Assembly: GCA_027442615.1 (NCBI GenBank)
Contig: DAIBBI010000007.1
Span: 1 to 64,000 of the forward strand
Origin: JAJZRV01 sp027442615
GTDB lineage: Bacteria > Pseudomonadota > Gammaproteobacteria > Burkholderiales > Ferrovaceae
DNA: 64,000 bases
Direction of reading: 5' to 3'
Shown here: one piece after another, positions 1 through 8,710 of the stretch
Layout of the letters: every line of letters starts with the position of its first letter
How positions within the stretch are numbered: the stretch's first letter is position 1
Notes under the pieces: generated by a model
Database searches by the model: none
Told to the model about the DNA's origin: nothing
Seen by the model: the letters and a program-made list of their open reading frames with translations, nothing else
Position numbers and translations under genes: made by a program

Positions 1-695
1 TTATCTGGCGCATCATCCTCACCACCGGCACCGGCCTCATCTTTGCCTTCCTGGTGGCGCGCCAGGCCTATGCTTCGGCGCTCCTGCCGCCGCTCTTCAT
101 CATCATGTCCTTTGCCTGGGGACTCGCCATTTTCCTGATCGTGCAGTTCGCCATGTTCAGCTGGAACGAACTGCAGCTCAATCCGGCCATCCAGAAGCGC
201 CTCAAGAACCTGCTGGGCATCTTCGTGATCTCGGTGTTGTATCTGGTGGCCACCTATCACCTCACCAACCTGTACTACTCCCGGCAGGTGGCCTTCGAGC
301 GCTTCATCCTTTCGCAGGGAGGCCTTTTTGCCGCATTGTTCTGGGGTGGGTATGTGGTGCTGGGCAGCGTGGCGCCACTGCTACTGATTTTCCTGCCCGG
401 TCTGGGTCAGGCCCGCTGCGTCCTGCTGGCCTCTGTGCTGGTGCTGGTGGGCGCGTTTTCGCTGCTCTATGTATTCATCATCGGCGGGCAGGCGTTTCCG
501 CTGCTGATCATTCCTGGATATACCGTACACAGCAGTTTTGGCGACGGGCAGGTGGCCAGTTATGTGCCCAGCGTATTTGAGTGGGCCCTTGGGGCGGGGG
601 GCATCGGTGTGGCCTTTTTGATCGTCACGGTGGGAGTGCGTATCCTCAATTTCCTGCCTCATGACGATCCCCGCCAACCCATGGAGGGCAACTGA
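1..695 (+). CDS. dsrP: DsrP-like NrfD-family membrane subunit, 3' part only
   Basis: The reading frame is open from the left edge, so only the C-terminal part (about 230 residues) is present. It is almost entirely hydrophobic, with about six predicted membrane helices and a short charged tail. The pattern fits the NrfD/PsrC-type quinone-interacting subunit of the DsrMKJOP complex, which exchanges electrons between the membrane quinone pool and the cytoplasmic Dsr proteins. The strongest support for dsrP is context: the next gene is a dsrN-like cobyrinate amidase homologue, matching the dsrP-dsrN order of sulfur oxidisers. Another NrfD-family membrane protein cannot be excluded from the tail alone. 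Confidence 0.6.
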   Translation, partial: IWRIILTTGTGLIFAFLVARQAYASALLPPLFIIMSFAWGLAIFLIVQFAMFSWNELQLNPAIQKRLKNLLGIFVISVLYLVATYHLTNLYYSRQVAFERFILSQGGLFAALFWGGYVVLGSVAPLLLIFLPGLGQARCVLLASVLVLVGAFSLLYVFIIGGQAFPLLIIPGYTVHSSFGDGQVASYVPSVFEWALGAGGIGVAFLIVTVGVRILNFLPHDDPRQPMEGN

Positions 696-699
696 TCTG

Positions 700-2124
700 A
701 TGCATCGCATGCTGGTTTCGGCCGCCCATAAATCATCCGGCAAGACCACCATCAGCGTTGGCCTGTGCGCCGCATTCCGGGCTCGTGGCCTCACGGTCCA
801 ACCCTTCAAGAAGGGCCCGGACTACATCGACCCCCTCTGGCTATCGCAGGCCAGCGGTCACGCCTGCCGCAACCTGGACCTCTATCTCATGCGGCCCGAC
901 GAGATCGAGGACATCTTCCAGCGCCATTCGTCCGGCATGGACGTGAGTCTGGTGGAGGGCAACAAGGGACTCTACGATGGCCTGGCACTGGATGGCAGCA
1001 ACAGCAACGCAGCTCTGGCCAAGCTGCTGAATCTTCCGGTGGTGCTGGTGATCGATGCCCGTGGCATGACGCGCGGCATTGCACCCCTCATCCTGGGGTA
1101 TCAGGCCTTCGATCGCGACATCCGCATCGCGGGGGTCATCCTCAATCAATTGGGAGGCAGCCGTCACGAGTCCAAGTTGCGTGCCGTGGTGGAGCATTAC
1201 ACCGATGTGCCGGTACTGGGCGCCGTGCATCACGACCCTGGTCTGTTCGTGCAGGAGCGGCATCTGGGATTGATTCCGGGCAACGAAGTGGCACAGTCCT
1301 CGGCCATGATTGACGCCATGGGACGGCGTATGGCCTCCCAGGTGGATATGGAGCATCTGCTGGAGGCGACCAGATCGGAAGATAGACTGGGGACAGACCC
1401 CGCGGGGTCTGCCCCCAGTCTATCTTCCGATTTTCCCAGTCCGGTGCGCATCGCCGTGGCACGCGACCGTGCCTTCGGCTTTTACTATGCCGACGACCTC
1501 GATGCCCTCGAGGCGGCCGGGGCCACACTCGTGCCCTTTGATACCCTATCCGATGCGCGCCTGCCTGAAGTGGATGGCCTCTACATCGGCGGTGGCTTCC
1601 CGGAAATGTTCGCTCCAGGGCTTGCGACCAACGTCGCACTGCGCGAGGACCTGCGGCGCGTGCTCGCTGCGGGGCTGCCCGCTTACGCAGAATGTGGCGG
1701 ATTGATGTATTTGTCGCGAACGCTCACCGTGGCGGGCCATGCCTATCCCATGGTAGGCGCCATTCCTGGGGATGTGGTGATGCACGAACGCCCCGTGGGG
1801 CGAGGCTATGTGCATTTGTCGGAGCGCCCAGGACACCCCTGGCCGCGACCACGCCCCCGCGCCCAGGAAATTCGGGCGCACGAATTCCATTATTCCAGCC
1901 TGGACAACCTGCCCGCCAACGCGCAATTCGCATTTGAAGTAAAGCGGGGCCACGGCATTGACGGACATCACGACGGCATTCTGGTCCACAACCTCCTGGC
2001 GTCCTACACCCATTTGCGCACTATCGGTTCCTGTTACTGGGCAACCCGCTTCGTGGCCTTCGTACGCCAGCACCGGCAACAACGAATCGCCGCACTGCAG
2101 GAAACCCTCGGCGCGCTACAATGA
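700..2124 (+). CDS. dsrN: DsrN-like siroheme amidase (CbiA/CobB family)
   Basis: The protein is 474 residues with the two CbiA/CobB domains. The N-terminal dethiobiotin-synthetase-like ATPase has an SAAHKSSGKTT P-loop near residue 10. The C-terminal class I glutamine amidotransferase has its Cys in AYAECGG near residue 330. CbiA/CobB amidates cobyrinic acid, and the dsr-linked DsrN is thought to amidate siroheme for sulfite reductase. The flanking dsrP-like gene and SUMT gene favour DsrN. ATG 700 is chosen because an earlier ATG (661) lies inside dsrP, whereas GGAGGG at 682-687 serves 700. The interdomain linker is lengthened by a 58-bp palindrome that keeps the frame. Confidence 0.75.
   Translation: MHRMLVSAAHKSSGKTTISVGLCAAFRARGLTVQPFKKGPDYIDPLWLSQASGHACRNLDLYLMRPDEIEDIFQRHSSGMDVSLVEGNKGLYDGLALDGSNSNAALAKLLNLPVVLVIDARGMTRGIAPLILGYQAFDRDIRIAGVILNQLGGSRHESKLRAVVEHYTDVPVLGAVHHDPGLFVQERHLGLIPGNEVAQSSAMIDAMGRRMASQVDMEHLLEATRSEDRLGTDPAGSAPSLSSDFPSPVRIAVARDRAFGFYYADDLDALEAAGATLVPFDTLSDARLPEVDGLYIGGGFPEMFAPGLATNVALREDLRRVLAAGLPAYAECGGLMYLSRTLTVAGHAYPMVGAIPGDVVMHERPVGRGYVHLSERPGHPWPRPRPRAQEIRAHEFHYSSLDNLPANAQFAFEVKRGHGIDGHHDGILVHNLLASYTHLRTIGSCYWATRFVAFVRQHRQQRIAALQETLGALQ
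1374..1431. repeat. 58-bp near-perfect palindrome inside dsrN
   Basis: Two arms of 28 bases (1374-1401 and 1404-1431) are reverse complements with a single mismatch, around a GC centre. The core has the form GGGGACAGACCCC. It is translated in frame as part of the linker between the two DsrN domains, with no stop or frameshift. Size and symmetry suggest a REP-like or other small mobile palindrome. I did not recognise a second copy in this window. Confidence 0.85.
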
Positions 2125-2125
2125 C

Positions 2126-3127
2126 ATGATGGAACATTCTTTTGCATCGTATATCCAGATTCTGGGCAAGGGACGGCGTGGGGCGCGCGATCTGACGCGG
2201 GAAGAGGCGCGCGAAGCCATGGCCTTGATTCTTTCGGGAGCCGTGGAACCCGTGCAGCTGGGTGCGTTTTTGATGCTGATGCGCGTCAAGGAAGAAACCG
2301 CGGCGGAACTGGCGGGTTTTGTCGAAGCTGCTCGCGCATCGTTCTCCAGTCCTCCCCACCAGTTGACGGCGGATCTGGATTGGGCCAGTTACGCAGGCAA
2401 GCGACGCCAGTTGCCCTGGCATGTACTGGCAGCCCTGTTGCTGGCCAGTCACGGCAGCCGGGTGTTGATGCATGGCGTGGATGGCGGAACGGCCGGTCGG
2501 GTTTATGTTCCCCAGGCCCTTGCCGCGCTAGGGCTTGCACCTGCCAGGTCCCCGGCGGACGCGTCTCAGCAGCTGGAGCGACACCACTTTGCCTATTTGC
2601 CACTGGAATCCTTCAGTCCCGTGCTGCAAGGCATGCTCGATCTCAAATCCGTGCTGGGGCTGCGCTCACCGGTACATACCCTGGTGCGCATGCTCAACCC
2701 CTTTGCTGCCCAGGCGTCCCTGATTGGCATCTTTCATCCGGGCTACGACGACACGCACCAGCAGGCCGCTGCTTTGCTGGGGGACGCCGGTCTGGCCGTA
2801 TTCAAGGGTGAGGGGGGCGACCCCGAACGCAATCCAGACAGCTCCTGCAGCGTCAGATTATTGCGCCAAGGCCACATGCAAACCCAGGAGTGGCCGGCCC
2901 TGTTTGGCCAGAGGCACCTGCGCGACGACGTTCTGGATTGCAACCGGCTGCGTCGCCTCTGGTGCGACGAGGAAGAAGATGAATACGGCTCGGCTGCCGT
3001 AATTGGTACCGTGGCCATTGCCCTGACTGCCCAGGGGCGCGCGTCCGATCCCGAGCAGGCCATGCAGCAGGCAGCGCACCTTTGGCACATCCGCAATCGG
3101 CGTTTTATTGAAGGCATCGCGTACTGA
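2126..3127 (+). CDS. TrpD2-like glycosyltransferase-family protein (YbiB type)
   Basis: The 333-residue protein has the anthranilate phosphoribosyltransferase fold. An N-terminal helical domain contains LTREEAREAMALILSG, and the nucleoside-phosphorylase-like domain contains HGVDGGTAGR and FHPGYDD. The glycine loop is not the canonical TrpD GTGGD, so true anthranilate phosphoribosyltransferase activity is doubtful. The TrpD2/YbiB branch is a better fit; E. coli YbiB binds DNA. ATG 2126 lies immediately after the dsrN stop (2122-2124), implying coupling. Its recurrence beside siroheme genes suggests a link to that pathway, but its substrate is unknown. Confidence 0.7.
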   Translation: MMEHSFASYIQILGKGRRGARDLTREEAREAMALILSGAVEPVQLGAFLMLMRVKEETAAELAGFVEAARASFSSPPHQLTADLDWASYAGKRRQLPWHVLAALLLASHGSRVLMHGVDGGTAGRVYVPQALAALGLAPARSPADASQQLERHHFAYLPLESFSPVLQGMLDLKSVLGLRSPVHTLVRMLNPFAAQASLIGIFHPGYDDTHQQAAALLGDAGLAVFKGEGGDPERNPDSSCSVRLLRQGHMQTQEWPALFGQRHLRDDVLDCNRLRRLWCDEEEDEYGSAAVIGTVAIALTAQGRASDPEQAMQQAAHLWHIRNRRFIEGIAY

Positions 3128-3129
3128 AC

Positions 3130-3900
3130 ATGCAAACCTCCAAGACCGGCGAAGTATATCTGGTGGGTGCAGGTCCCGGTGATCCCGACCTTCTCACCCT
3201 GCGCGCCTTGCGCCTGATGCAGCAGGCCGATGTGGTGTTGTATGACAACCTGGTGTCCAAGCCGGTTCTGGCGTTGATTCCGGAGGGGGCCCAGCAGATC
3301 TTTGTGGGCAAGAGACGCGGCAACCACGCCTTGCCGCAGGAGCAGATCAACGATCTACTGGTGCGGCTTGCCCAGGAGGGACATCGGGTGTTGCGCTTGA
3401 AAGGCGGCGACCCATTTATATTCGGGCGCGGGGGCGAGGAAATTGAAAAGCTGGCACGTCATCATATTCGCTTTCAGGTGGTGCCGGGCATCACCGCCGC
3501 TTCAGGTGTTGCTGCCTATGCTGGCATTCCATTGACTCATCGCGACCATGCGCAATCCTGCGTGTTCGTCACGGGCCATCTCAAGGATGGCAGCATGGAT
3601 CTGGATTGGGAACTTCTGGCCCGGCCCGGACAGACCGTAGTGGTTTACATGGGGTTGCAGGGGCTCGACATCCTGTGTCAACAACTGGTCATGCATGGCC
3701 TTGCTGCCGATACGCCGGCAGCCATCGTGCAGCAAGGCACCACACAGCGCCAGCGCGTGGTGACCGGAACACTGCTCAGCTTGCCGGAGTTGGCGCGGCA
3801 AGCCCGGTTGCAGGCGCCCACCCTGATCATCGTGGGTGGGGTGGTCATGCTGCATCAAACGCTCAAGTGGTTTGTTTCCGAAGCGCAGCCAGCAGGCTGA
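3130..3900 (+). CDS. cobA: Uroporphyrinogen-III C-methyltransferase (SUMT)
   Basis: The 256-residue protein is a stand-alone SUMT that uses two S-adenosylmethionines to make precorrin-2 from uroporphyrinogen III, the first committed step to siroheme. Signature stretches are YLVGAGPGDPDLLTLRA at the N-terminus, VLRLKGGDPFIFGRGGEE near residue 90 and VVPGITAASG near residue 115. There is no CysG dehydrogenase/ferrochelatase domain, so those steps must be encoded elsewhere. It starts two bases after the preceding stop and lies downstream of the dsrN-like gene, consistent with siroheme supply for dissimilatory sulfite reductase. Confidence 0.92.
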   Translation: MQTSKTGEVYLVGAGPGDPDLLTLRALRLMQQADVVLYDNLVSKPVLALIPEGAQQIFVGKRRGNHALPQEQINDLLVRLAQEGHRVLRLKGGDPFIFGRGGEEIEKLARHHIRFQVVPGITAASGVAAYAGIPLTHRDHAQSCVFVTGHLKDGSMDLDWELLARPGQTVVVYMGLQGLDILCQQLVMHGLAADTPAAIVQQGTTQRQRVVTGTLLSLPELARQARLQAPTLIIVGGVVMLHQTLKWFVSEAQPAG

Positions 3901-3903
3901 GGG

Positions 3904-4245
3904 TTACATCTGGGGCGGGTTGCAGAACTGCTCCTGAAGCGCATTGATGATGGCGACGGATTCGGGACTGGCAATGCTGTAATAGATATGTTTACCTTCC
4001 CGGCGCGTCCTCACCAGCCCTTCCTCGCGCAGCACGCCCAGTTGCTGGGATAGCGTGGGCTGGCGGATGTCCAGCGATGACTCCAGATCGCTCACGCAGG
4101 CTTCACCCCCGGCAAGGCGGCACAACAGGACCAGCCGGTCCGGATTGGCCAGGACCTTGAGCAGGCCGCAGGCGCGATCTGCAGACGCATGCATCGCATC
4201 AAAATCCAGTTTTTTTTCAGAAGGTGGCGTCTTCACGGCATCCAT
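3904..4245 (-). CDS. ArsR-family persulfide sensor (BigR/SqrR type)
   Basis: The 113-residue winged-helix repressor has a recognition helix around RQPTLSQQLGVLREEGLV (residues 61-78). Its cysteines are C26, C42, C50 and C108. C42 follows the hydrophobic helix, and C108 is near the C-terminus in EQFCNPPQ. This matches the reactive pair of BigR (Cys42/Cys108) and SqrR (Cys41/Cys107), which form a polysulfide bridge and leave DNA when sulfide or persulfide rises. The gene is divergent from the pump-SQR-cyd run, so repression of that unit is the obvious inference. The metal-binding Cys pair of ArsR or SmtB proteins is not apparent. Confidence 0.85.
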   Translation of the reverse strand: MDAVKTPPSEKKLDFDAMHASADRACGLLKVLANPDRLVLLCRLAGGEACVSDLESSLDIRQPTLSQQLGVLREEGLVRTRREGKHIYYSIASPESVAIINALQEQFCNPPQM

Positions 4246-4260
4246 TCACCAAGAAACCAG

Positions 4261-4289
4261 TTGACACTATACCATAAAACAATATATAA
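4261..4289 (+). promoter_or_regulatory. Sigma-70 promoter of the pump-SQR-cyd run
   Basis: A perfect -35 hexamer TTGACA (4261-4266) is followed after 16 to 17 bases by TATATA/ATATAA (4283-4289), in a strikingly AT-rich intergenic region. On the other strand a TATAGT (4266-4271) overlaps this -35 and could be the -10 of the divergent regulator gene. Repression of both directions from one operator is therefore possible. Confidence 0.6.
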
Positions 4290-4296
4290 AGAAACA

Positions 4297-4321
4297 TAAT
4301 GTAATTTGCTAAAATGTATTA
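4297..4321. promoter_or_regulatory. Candidate operator for the ArsR repressor
   Basis: This is an imperfect inverted repeat with 11-base arms TAATGTAATTT and AAAATGTATTA separated by GCT; 8 of 11 arm positions pair. It lies just downstream of the predicted -10, across the expected transcription start, where a bound ArsR dimer would block initiation. AT-rich dyads are typical ArsR-family targets. Assignment to this regulator is inference from position. Confidence 0.45.
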
Positions 4322-4409
4322 CTGGCAAATTTGTAACGGACAGGGGTTATATTAGTGCAATGGGTCTCATTGCCGGGCCTCCCGAAGTCCGGAACCAATG
4401 GAGAATGCA

Positions 4410-5462
4410 ATGAAATCTCGACAGGTCTGGGTCTCGTACACGATTTTCGGCATTGTGCTTGGATGGGGCCTCGTGTCGCAATCCGCCCTGGCGGTGGAAG
4501 CAGGTCCGGTACCCGTTGCGGCCAGCCCGATCAGCCAGCTCGCAAGTTTTGATGCCGTGGTCGAGGCGGAGCGCCAGACCGTCTTGGCAGCACAGGTCTC
4601 CGGTGCAGTGGTGGAGATCTCCGTCAAGGCAGGGGATCGTGTCCGGGCGGGGCAGACCCTGCTGCGCATGGATGCACAGGCCGCCAACCAATCCGCAGCC
4701 GTGAGCGAAGCGCAGGTGCAATCTGCACGCGCTGCGTTGGCCGTGGCCAGCAGGGATTACGAGCGGCAAAAGCAGTTGTTTGCCCAGGATTACATCAGCC
4801 AGGCGGCTCTGGAGCGGGCCGAAGCCCGCTTCAAGGCCGCTGAGGCTGAAACCAACGCCCAACTGTCCCAGGCTGCAGCAGCGCGAACCCAGGCGGGTTA
4901 CTACACCTTGCGCGCGCCCTATGCTGGCATGGTCGCTGAGGTGCCTGTCATGCCGGGAGACATGGCCATGCCGGGTCGCCCCCTCCTGGTGCTCTACGAT
5001 CCCGCCGGGTTGCGGGTGACGGCTGCAATACCGCAAGGGTCCATCCAGCCGGGATGGTCTGCTGCTTCGGTAAAAGTGGAGTTGCCAGGGCAACCGGCCG
5101 AGCGCCAATGGGTCACGCCAGCCTATCTCAAAGTGCTGCCCACCGTGGATCCGGCAACGCATACGGTGCAGATACGCCTGGGATTGCCCGCGTCCACTAC
5201 CGGTATCGCGCCGGGCATGTTTGCCCGTGCATGGCTGCCCGCTGGTGAAAAAACAGCTGTTCCCATTCAGGTCCCTCTTACCGCCGTGGTGCGTCGCGCC
5301 GAAATGACCGGTCTCTATGTGCTGGATGCGCAGGGGCGCCCGTTGCTGCGTCAGGTGCGCCTGGGGAGAGTCATCAACGATCAGGTCGAGGTATTGAGCG
5401 GTCTTAACGCCAACGAGCAGGTGGCGCCCGATGCCCAGGCAGCCCTGACAACGGCGCACTGA
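4410..5462 (+). CDS. RND efflux periplasmic adaptor (membrane fusion protein)
   Basis: The 350-residue HlyD/AcrA-family adaptor bridges an inner-membrane RND pump and an outer-membrane channel. It has an N-terminal signal or anchor helix, a split biotinyl-lipoyl domain (VSGAVVEISVKAGDRVRAGQ and YTLRAPYAGMVAEVPVMPGD) around an Ala/Gln-rich hairpin with coiled-coil character (about residues 80-150), then beta-barrel regions. ATG 4410 is preferred over ATG 4398 because GGAG at 4400-4403 is correctly placed for 4410. The RND gene begins nine bases after the stop. The substrate is not evident from sequence; control by a persulfide sensor suggests a sulfur compound. Confidence 0.88.
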   Translation: MKSRQVWVSYTIFGIVLGWGLVSQSALAVEAGPVPVAASPISQLASFDAVVEAERQTVLAAQVSGAVVEISVKAGDRVRAGQTLLRMDAQAANQSAAVSEAQVQSARAALAVASRDYERQKQLFAQDYISQAALERAEARFKAAEAETNAQLSQAAAARTQAGYYTLRAPYAGMVAEVPVMPGDMAMPGRPLLVLYDPAGLRVTAAIPQGSIQPGWSAASVKVELPGQPAERQWVTPAYLKVLPTVDPATHTVQIRLGLPASTTGIAPGMFARAWLPAGEKTAVPIQVPLTAVVRRAEMTGLYVLDAQGRPLLRQVRLGRVINDQVEVLSGLNANEQVAPDAQAALTTAH

Positions 5463-5470
5463 GAGGCCAC

Positions 5471-8400
5471 ATGAGTAAACCCATGGGAATTTCCGGGCGC
5501 ATTGCCTCATTCTTTCAGAGCGCCCAGATTACACCACTGCTGGCACTGGTTGCCTTCTTGCTGGGCGCATTTGCGGTGCTCGTGACACCTCGCGAGGAAG
5601 AGCCCCAGATCAACGTCACCATGGCCAATGTGCTGATTCCCTTTCCGGGCGCATCGGCGCGCGATGTGGAACAGATGGTGGCAGCGCCTGCAGAGCAGGT
5701 GCTTTCGCAGATCCAGGGTATCGAGCACGTGATGTCGGTGTCCCGACCGGGGTTTGCAGTCATCACCGTCCAGTACAAGGTGGGTGTGCCGCGTATCGAG
5801 GCGCTGGTGCGCCTGTACGATACCGTCAATGCCAATGCGGACTGGCTGCCTCATGGGCTGGGCGCATTGCAGCCCATCATCAAGCCCAAGGGCATCGACG
5901 ACGTGCCCATCGTAACCCTCACCCTTTACAGCAAGGATCCACAAACTGGCGCCTACGATCTGGAACGGGTGGCCCACAGTATCGAATCGGATTTGAAACG
6001 CGTGCGGGGTACGCGCGAAGTGACGACCCTGGGCGGAACCGGGCGTGCGGTTCGAGTGGAGATCGACCCGGCGCGCCTCAACAGCACCGGAATCAGCCTC
6101 GCGCAACTGCGCGCCGCCTTGCAATCCGCCAACATGGGATTGCCCTTGGGCGACTTGTTGAAGCGTAACCAGGCCATCGCGCTGGAATCGGGCGACTATC
6201 TCAAGAATGCCCGCGACGTGAGCGAGCTGGTGGTAGGCGTGCAGGGTGGACGCCCGATCTACCTGCGTGAAGTGGCCCATGTGGAGAACGGGCCTCTCAT
6301 TCCCAGCCGCTATGTATGGTACGGCGAACCTGGCAAGACGGGAGCCGCCGAATATCCGGCAGTCACGCTTGCCATTACCAAAAAACCTGGCGAAAACGCC
6401 ATCGATGTGGCCAACGCCGTCATGCAGCGCGTGCAAACCCTGAAGAACACCGTCATTCCCGCAGACGTGCAGGTGGCCGAGACGCGCAATTACGGCGAAA
6501 CGGCCAACGACAAGGCCAAAAAACTGATCCAGAAGCTTCTCTTTGCCACCGCTTCAGTGGTGGCTCTGGTCTTCATTGCGCTGGGTCGACGCGAAGCGGC
6601 CATCGTGGGTACTGCCGTGGTCTTGACCCTCACCGTCACGCTGTTTGCGTCCTGGGCCTGGGGCTTTACCCTCAATCGGGTATCGCTCTTCGCGCTGATC
6701 TTTTCCATCGGGATCCTGGTGGACGATGCCATCGTGGTGGTGGAAAACATTCACCGGCACCAGCAGCTGTTCCCGGGAAAATCCCTGCGCGAGATTATTC
6801 CAGGCGCGGTAGACGAGGTGGGTGGACCCACCATCCTGGCAACGCTCACCGTGATCGCGGCCCTGCTGCCCATGGCCTTCGTCACCGGGCTGATGGGGCC
6901 CTACATGAGCCCCATCCCCATCAATGCCAGCATGGGCATGTTGCTCTCGCTCACCATCGCCTTCGTGGTCACGCCCTGGCTGGCACGCCTGTGGATGAAG
7001 TCCTCCCACGCGGGTGGCCACGGCGAGAGCGCGGCACCCAGCGGCATGGCGGCGCGCATCACGCCCTGGTTTCAACGCATTTTCACTCCGCTGCTCGACG
7101 AGCACCGCGGCGCGCGCAACCGGCGTCTGATGGGCTTGGGCATCGCCGGCCTGATCATGCTGTCCATGCTGTTGCCGGCCACGGGGCTGGTACTTCTCAA
7201 GATGCTGCCCTTCGACAACAAGTCGGAATTCCAGGTGGTGGTGGACATGCCTGCTGGCACGCCTTTGGAGCAAACCGCCGCTGTGCTGCACGAGATGGGC
7301 GCCTTTCTTGCCACGGTGCCAGAAGTCACCGATTACCAGGCCTATGCCGGAACAGCCGCGCCCATCAATTTCAACGGCCTGGTGCGCCAGTATTACCTGC
7401 GTGCCGGCGGCGAGGTGGGTGACATCCAGGTCAATCTGGTGGACAAGCACCATCGCAAGGAGCAAAGCCACGCCATCGCAACCCGGGTGCGTCCGGCGCT
7501 GCAGACCATCGGCAAGCGCTTCGGGGCCAACGTCAAGGTGATCGAAGTGCCCCCCGGTCCTCCGGTGCTCTCACCCATCGTGGCTGAAATCTACGGACCC
7601 GATGCGGCAGGACGTCGTCAGGTGGCCAAGGCGGTGAGGGCGGTGTTCGAGAAGACGGCGGGCGTGGTGGACGTGGATGACAGCAGCATTGCCGAGGCTC
7701 CCAAAAAGATGCTGCGCGTGGACCGCCGCAAGGCGGCACTGCTCGGCATTTCGCAGCAGACCATCGCCACGACGCTGCAGACCGCGCTGTCAGGCGAAGC
7801 GGTGACCTGGCTGCATGACCAGACCAAGTATCCCGCTTCGGCCTGGGTGCAGCTGCCAGGCCACTTGCAGGGTGATCTCAATGCCCTGCTGCAATTGGGT
7901 GTGCGCGGCGCGCAGGGGCAACTCGTTCCGCTGCGCGAGCTGGTGACCCTGTCCGACACGGTGCGCGAGCAGCCGGTGTACCACAAGGATTTGCTGCCAG
8001 TAAATTTCGTGGTGGGTGACATGGCAGGCAAGGTGGACAGCCCGCTCTACGGCATGTTTGCCATGCGCCATGACATCACCGCCATCAAGACCCCTGGCGG
8101 GGGCACGCTCACTGATTATTTCATCAGCCAACCGGAAGACCCCTACCGCGGATACTCGCTCAAGTGGGACGGAGAATGGCAGGTTACCTACGAGACCTTT
8201 CGCGACATGGGGGCGGCCTATGCGGTGGGCCTCGTGCTGATCTATCTGCTGGTGGTGGCGCAGTTCGGTTCCTACCTGACCCCGCTCATCATCATGGCGC
8301 CCATTCCGCTGACCATCATCGGGGTCATGCCCGGGCATGCGCTGCTAGGCTCGCAATACACTGCCACCAGCATGATCGGCATGATCGCCCTGGCCGGGAT

Positions 8401-8710
8401 CATCGTGCGCAACTCCATCCTGCTGGTGGATTTCATCAACCTTCAGGTCAGGCAGGGCGTTCCGTTCAAGGAAGCCATCGTGCATTCGGCCATCACTCGC
8501 GCCCAGCCCATCGTACTGACGGGGCTCGCGGCCATGCTGGGCGCCTTCTTCATCCTGGACGATCCCATTTTCAACGGCCTGGCCATCTCGCTGATCTTTG
8601 GCATTTTCGTCTCCACCCTGCTGACCTTGGTGGTGATTCCCACCCTGTATTACGCGGCCTATCGACGCCGATATTCGTCCAATCAACCTTCACAAGGAGA
8701 ACCATCATGA
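5471..8710 (+). CDS. RND-superfamily efflux pump
   Basis: The 1079-residue protein has the full RND layout: TM1 near residue 25, a first large periplasmic loop, TM2-6, a second loop and TM7-12. The proton-relay motif in TM4 is intact as DDAIVVVENIHRH (near residue 420), so it should be proton-driven. It resembles the HAE-1-like multidrug branch more than heavy-metal CusA pumps, and I see no methionine ladder of the Cus type. It forms a tripartite system with the adjacent adaptor and TolC-like genes, interrupted only by a small DUF2892 gene that overlaps its last four bases. Confidence 0.92.
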   Translation: MSKPMGISGRIASFFQSAQITPLLALVAFLLGAFAVLVTPREEEPQINVTMANVLIPFPGASARDVEQMVAAPAEQVLSQIQGIEHVMSVSRPGFAVITVQYKVGVPRIEALVRLYDTVNANADWLPHGLGALQPIIKPKGIDDVPIVTLTLYSKDPQTGAYDLERVAHSIESDLKRVRGTREVTTLGGTGRAVRVEIDPARLNSTGISLAQLRAALQSANMGLPLGDLLKRNQAIALESGDYLKNARDVSELVVGVQGGRPIYLREVAHVENGPLIPSRYVWYGEPGKTGAAEYPAVTLAITKKPGENAIDVANAVMQRVQTLKNTVIPADVQVAETRNYGETANDKAKKLIQKLLFATASVVALVFIALGRREAAIVGTAVVLTLTVTLFASWAWGFTLNRVSLFALIFSIGILVDDAIVVVENIHRHQQLFPGKSLREIIPGAVDEVGGPTILATLTVIAALLPMAFVTGLMGPYMSPIPINASMGMLLSLTIAFVVTPWLARLWMKSSHAGGHGESAAPSGMAARITPWFQRIFTPLLDEHRGARNRRLMGLGIAGLIMLSMLLPATGLVLLKMLPFDNKSEFQVVVDMPAGTPLEQTAAVLHEMGAFLATVPEVTDYQAYAGTAAPINFNGLVRQYYLRAGGEVGDIQVNLVDKHHRKEQSHAIATRVRPALQTIGKRFGANVKVIEVPPGPPVLSPIVAEIYGPDAAGRRQVAKAVRAVFEKTAGVVDVDDSSIAEAPKKMLRVDRRKAALLGISQQTIATTLQTALSGEAVTWLHDQTKYPASAWVQLPGHLQGDLNALLQLGVRGAQGQLVPLRELVTLSDTVREQPVYHKDLLPVNFVVGDMAGKVDSPLYGMFAMRHDITAIKTPGGGTLTDYFISQPEDPYRGYSLKWDGEWQVTYETFRDMGAAYAVGLVLIYLLVVAQFGSYLTPLIIMAPIPLTIIGVMPGHALLGSQYTATSMIGMIALAGIIVRNSILLVDFINLQVRQGVPFKEAIVHSAITRAQPIVLTGLAAMLGAFFILDDPIFNGLAISLIFGIFVSTLLTLVVIPTLYYAAYRRRYSSNQPSQGEPS

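Noticed and set aside
1374..1431. The dsrN palindrome as a rho-independent terminator
   Set aside because: It is inside a continuous coding frame and has only a short TTTT on one side; termination there would truncate DsrN.
5507..6436. Long minus-strand open frame opposite the RND pump gene
   Set aside because: It lies entirely inside a clear conserved gene and has no recognisable domain; GC-rich codon use leaves such antisense frames open by chance.
5471..8710. RND pump as a CusA/CzcA heavy-metal exporter
   Set aside because: It lacks the methionine-rich features of metal pumps, and its context is a persulfide regulator and SQR; the metal-type system is the separate one at the right end.
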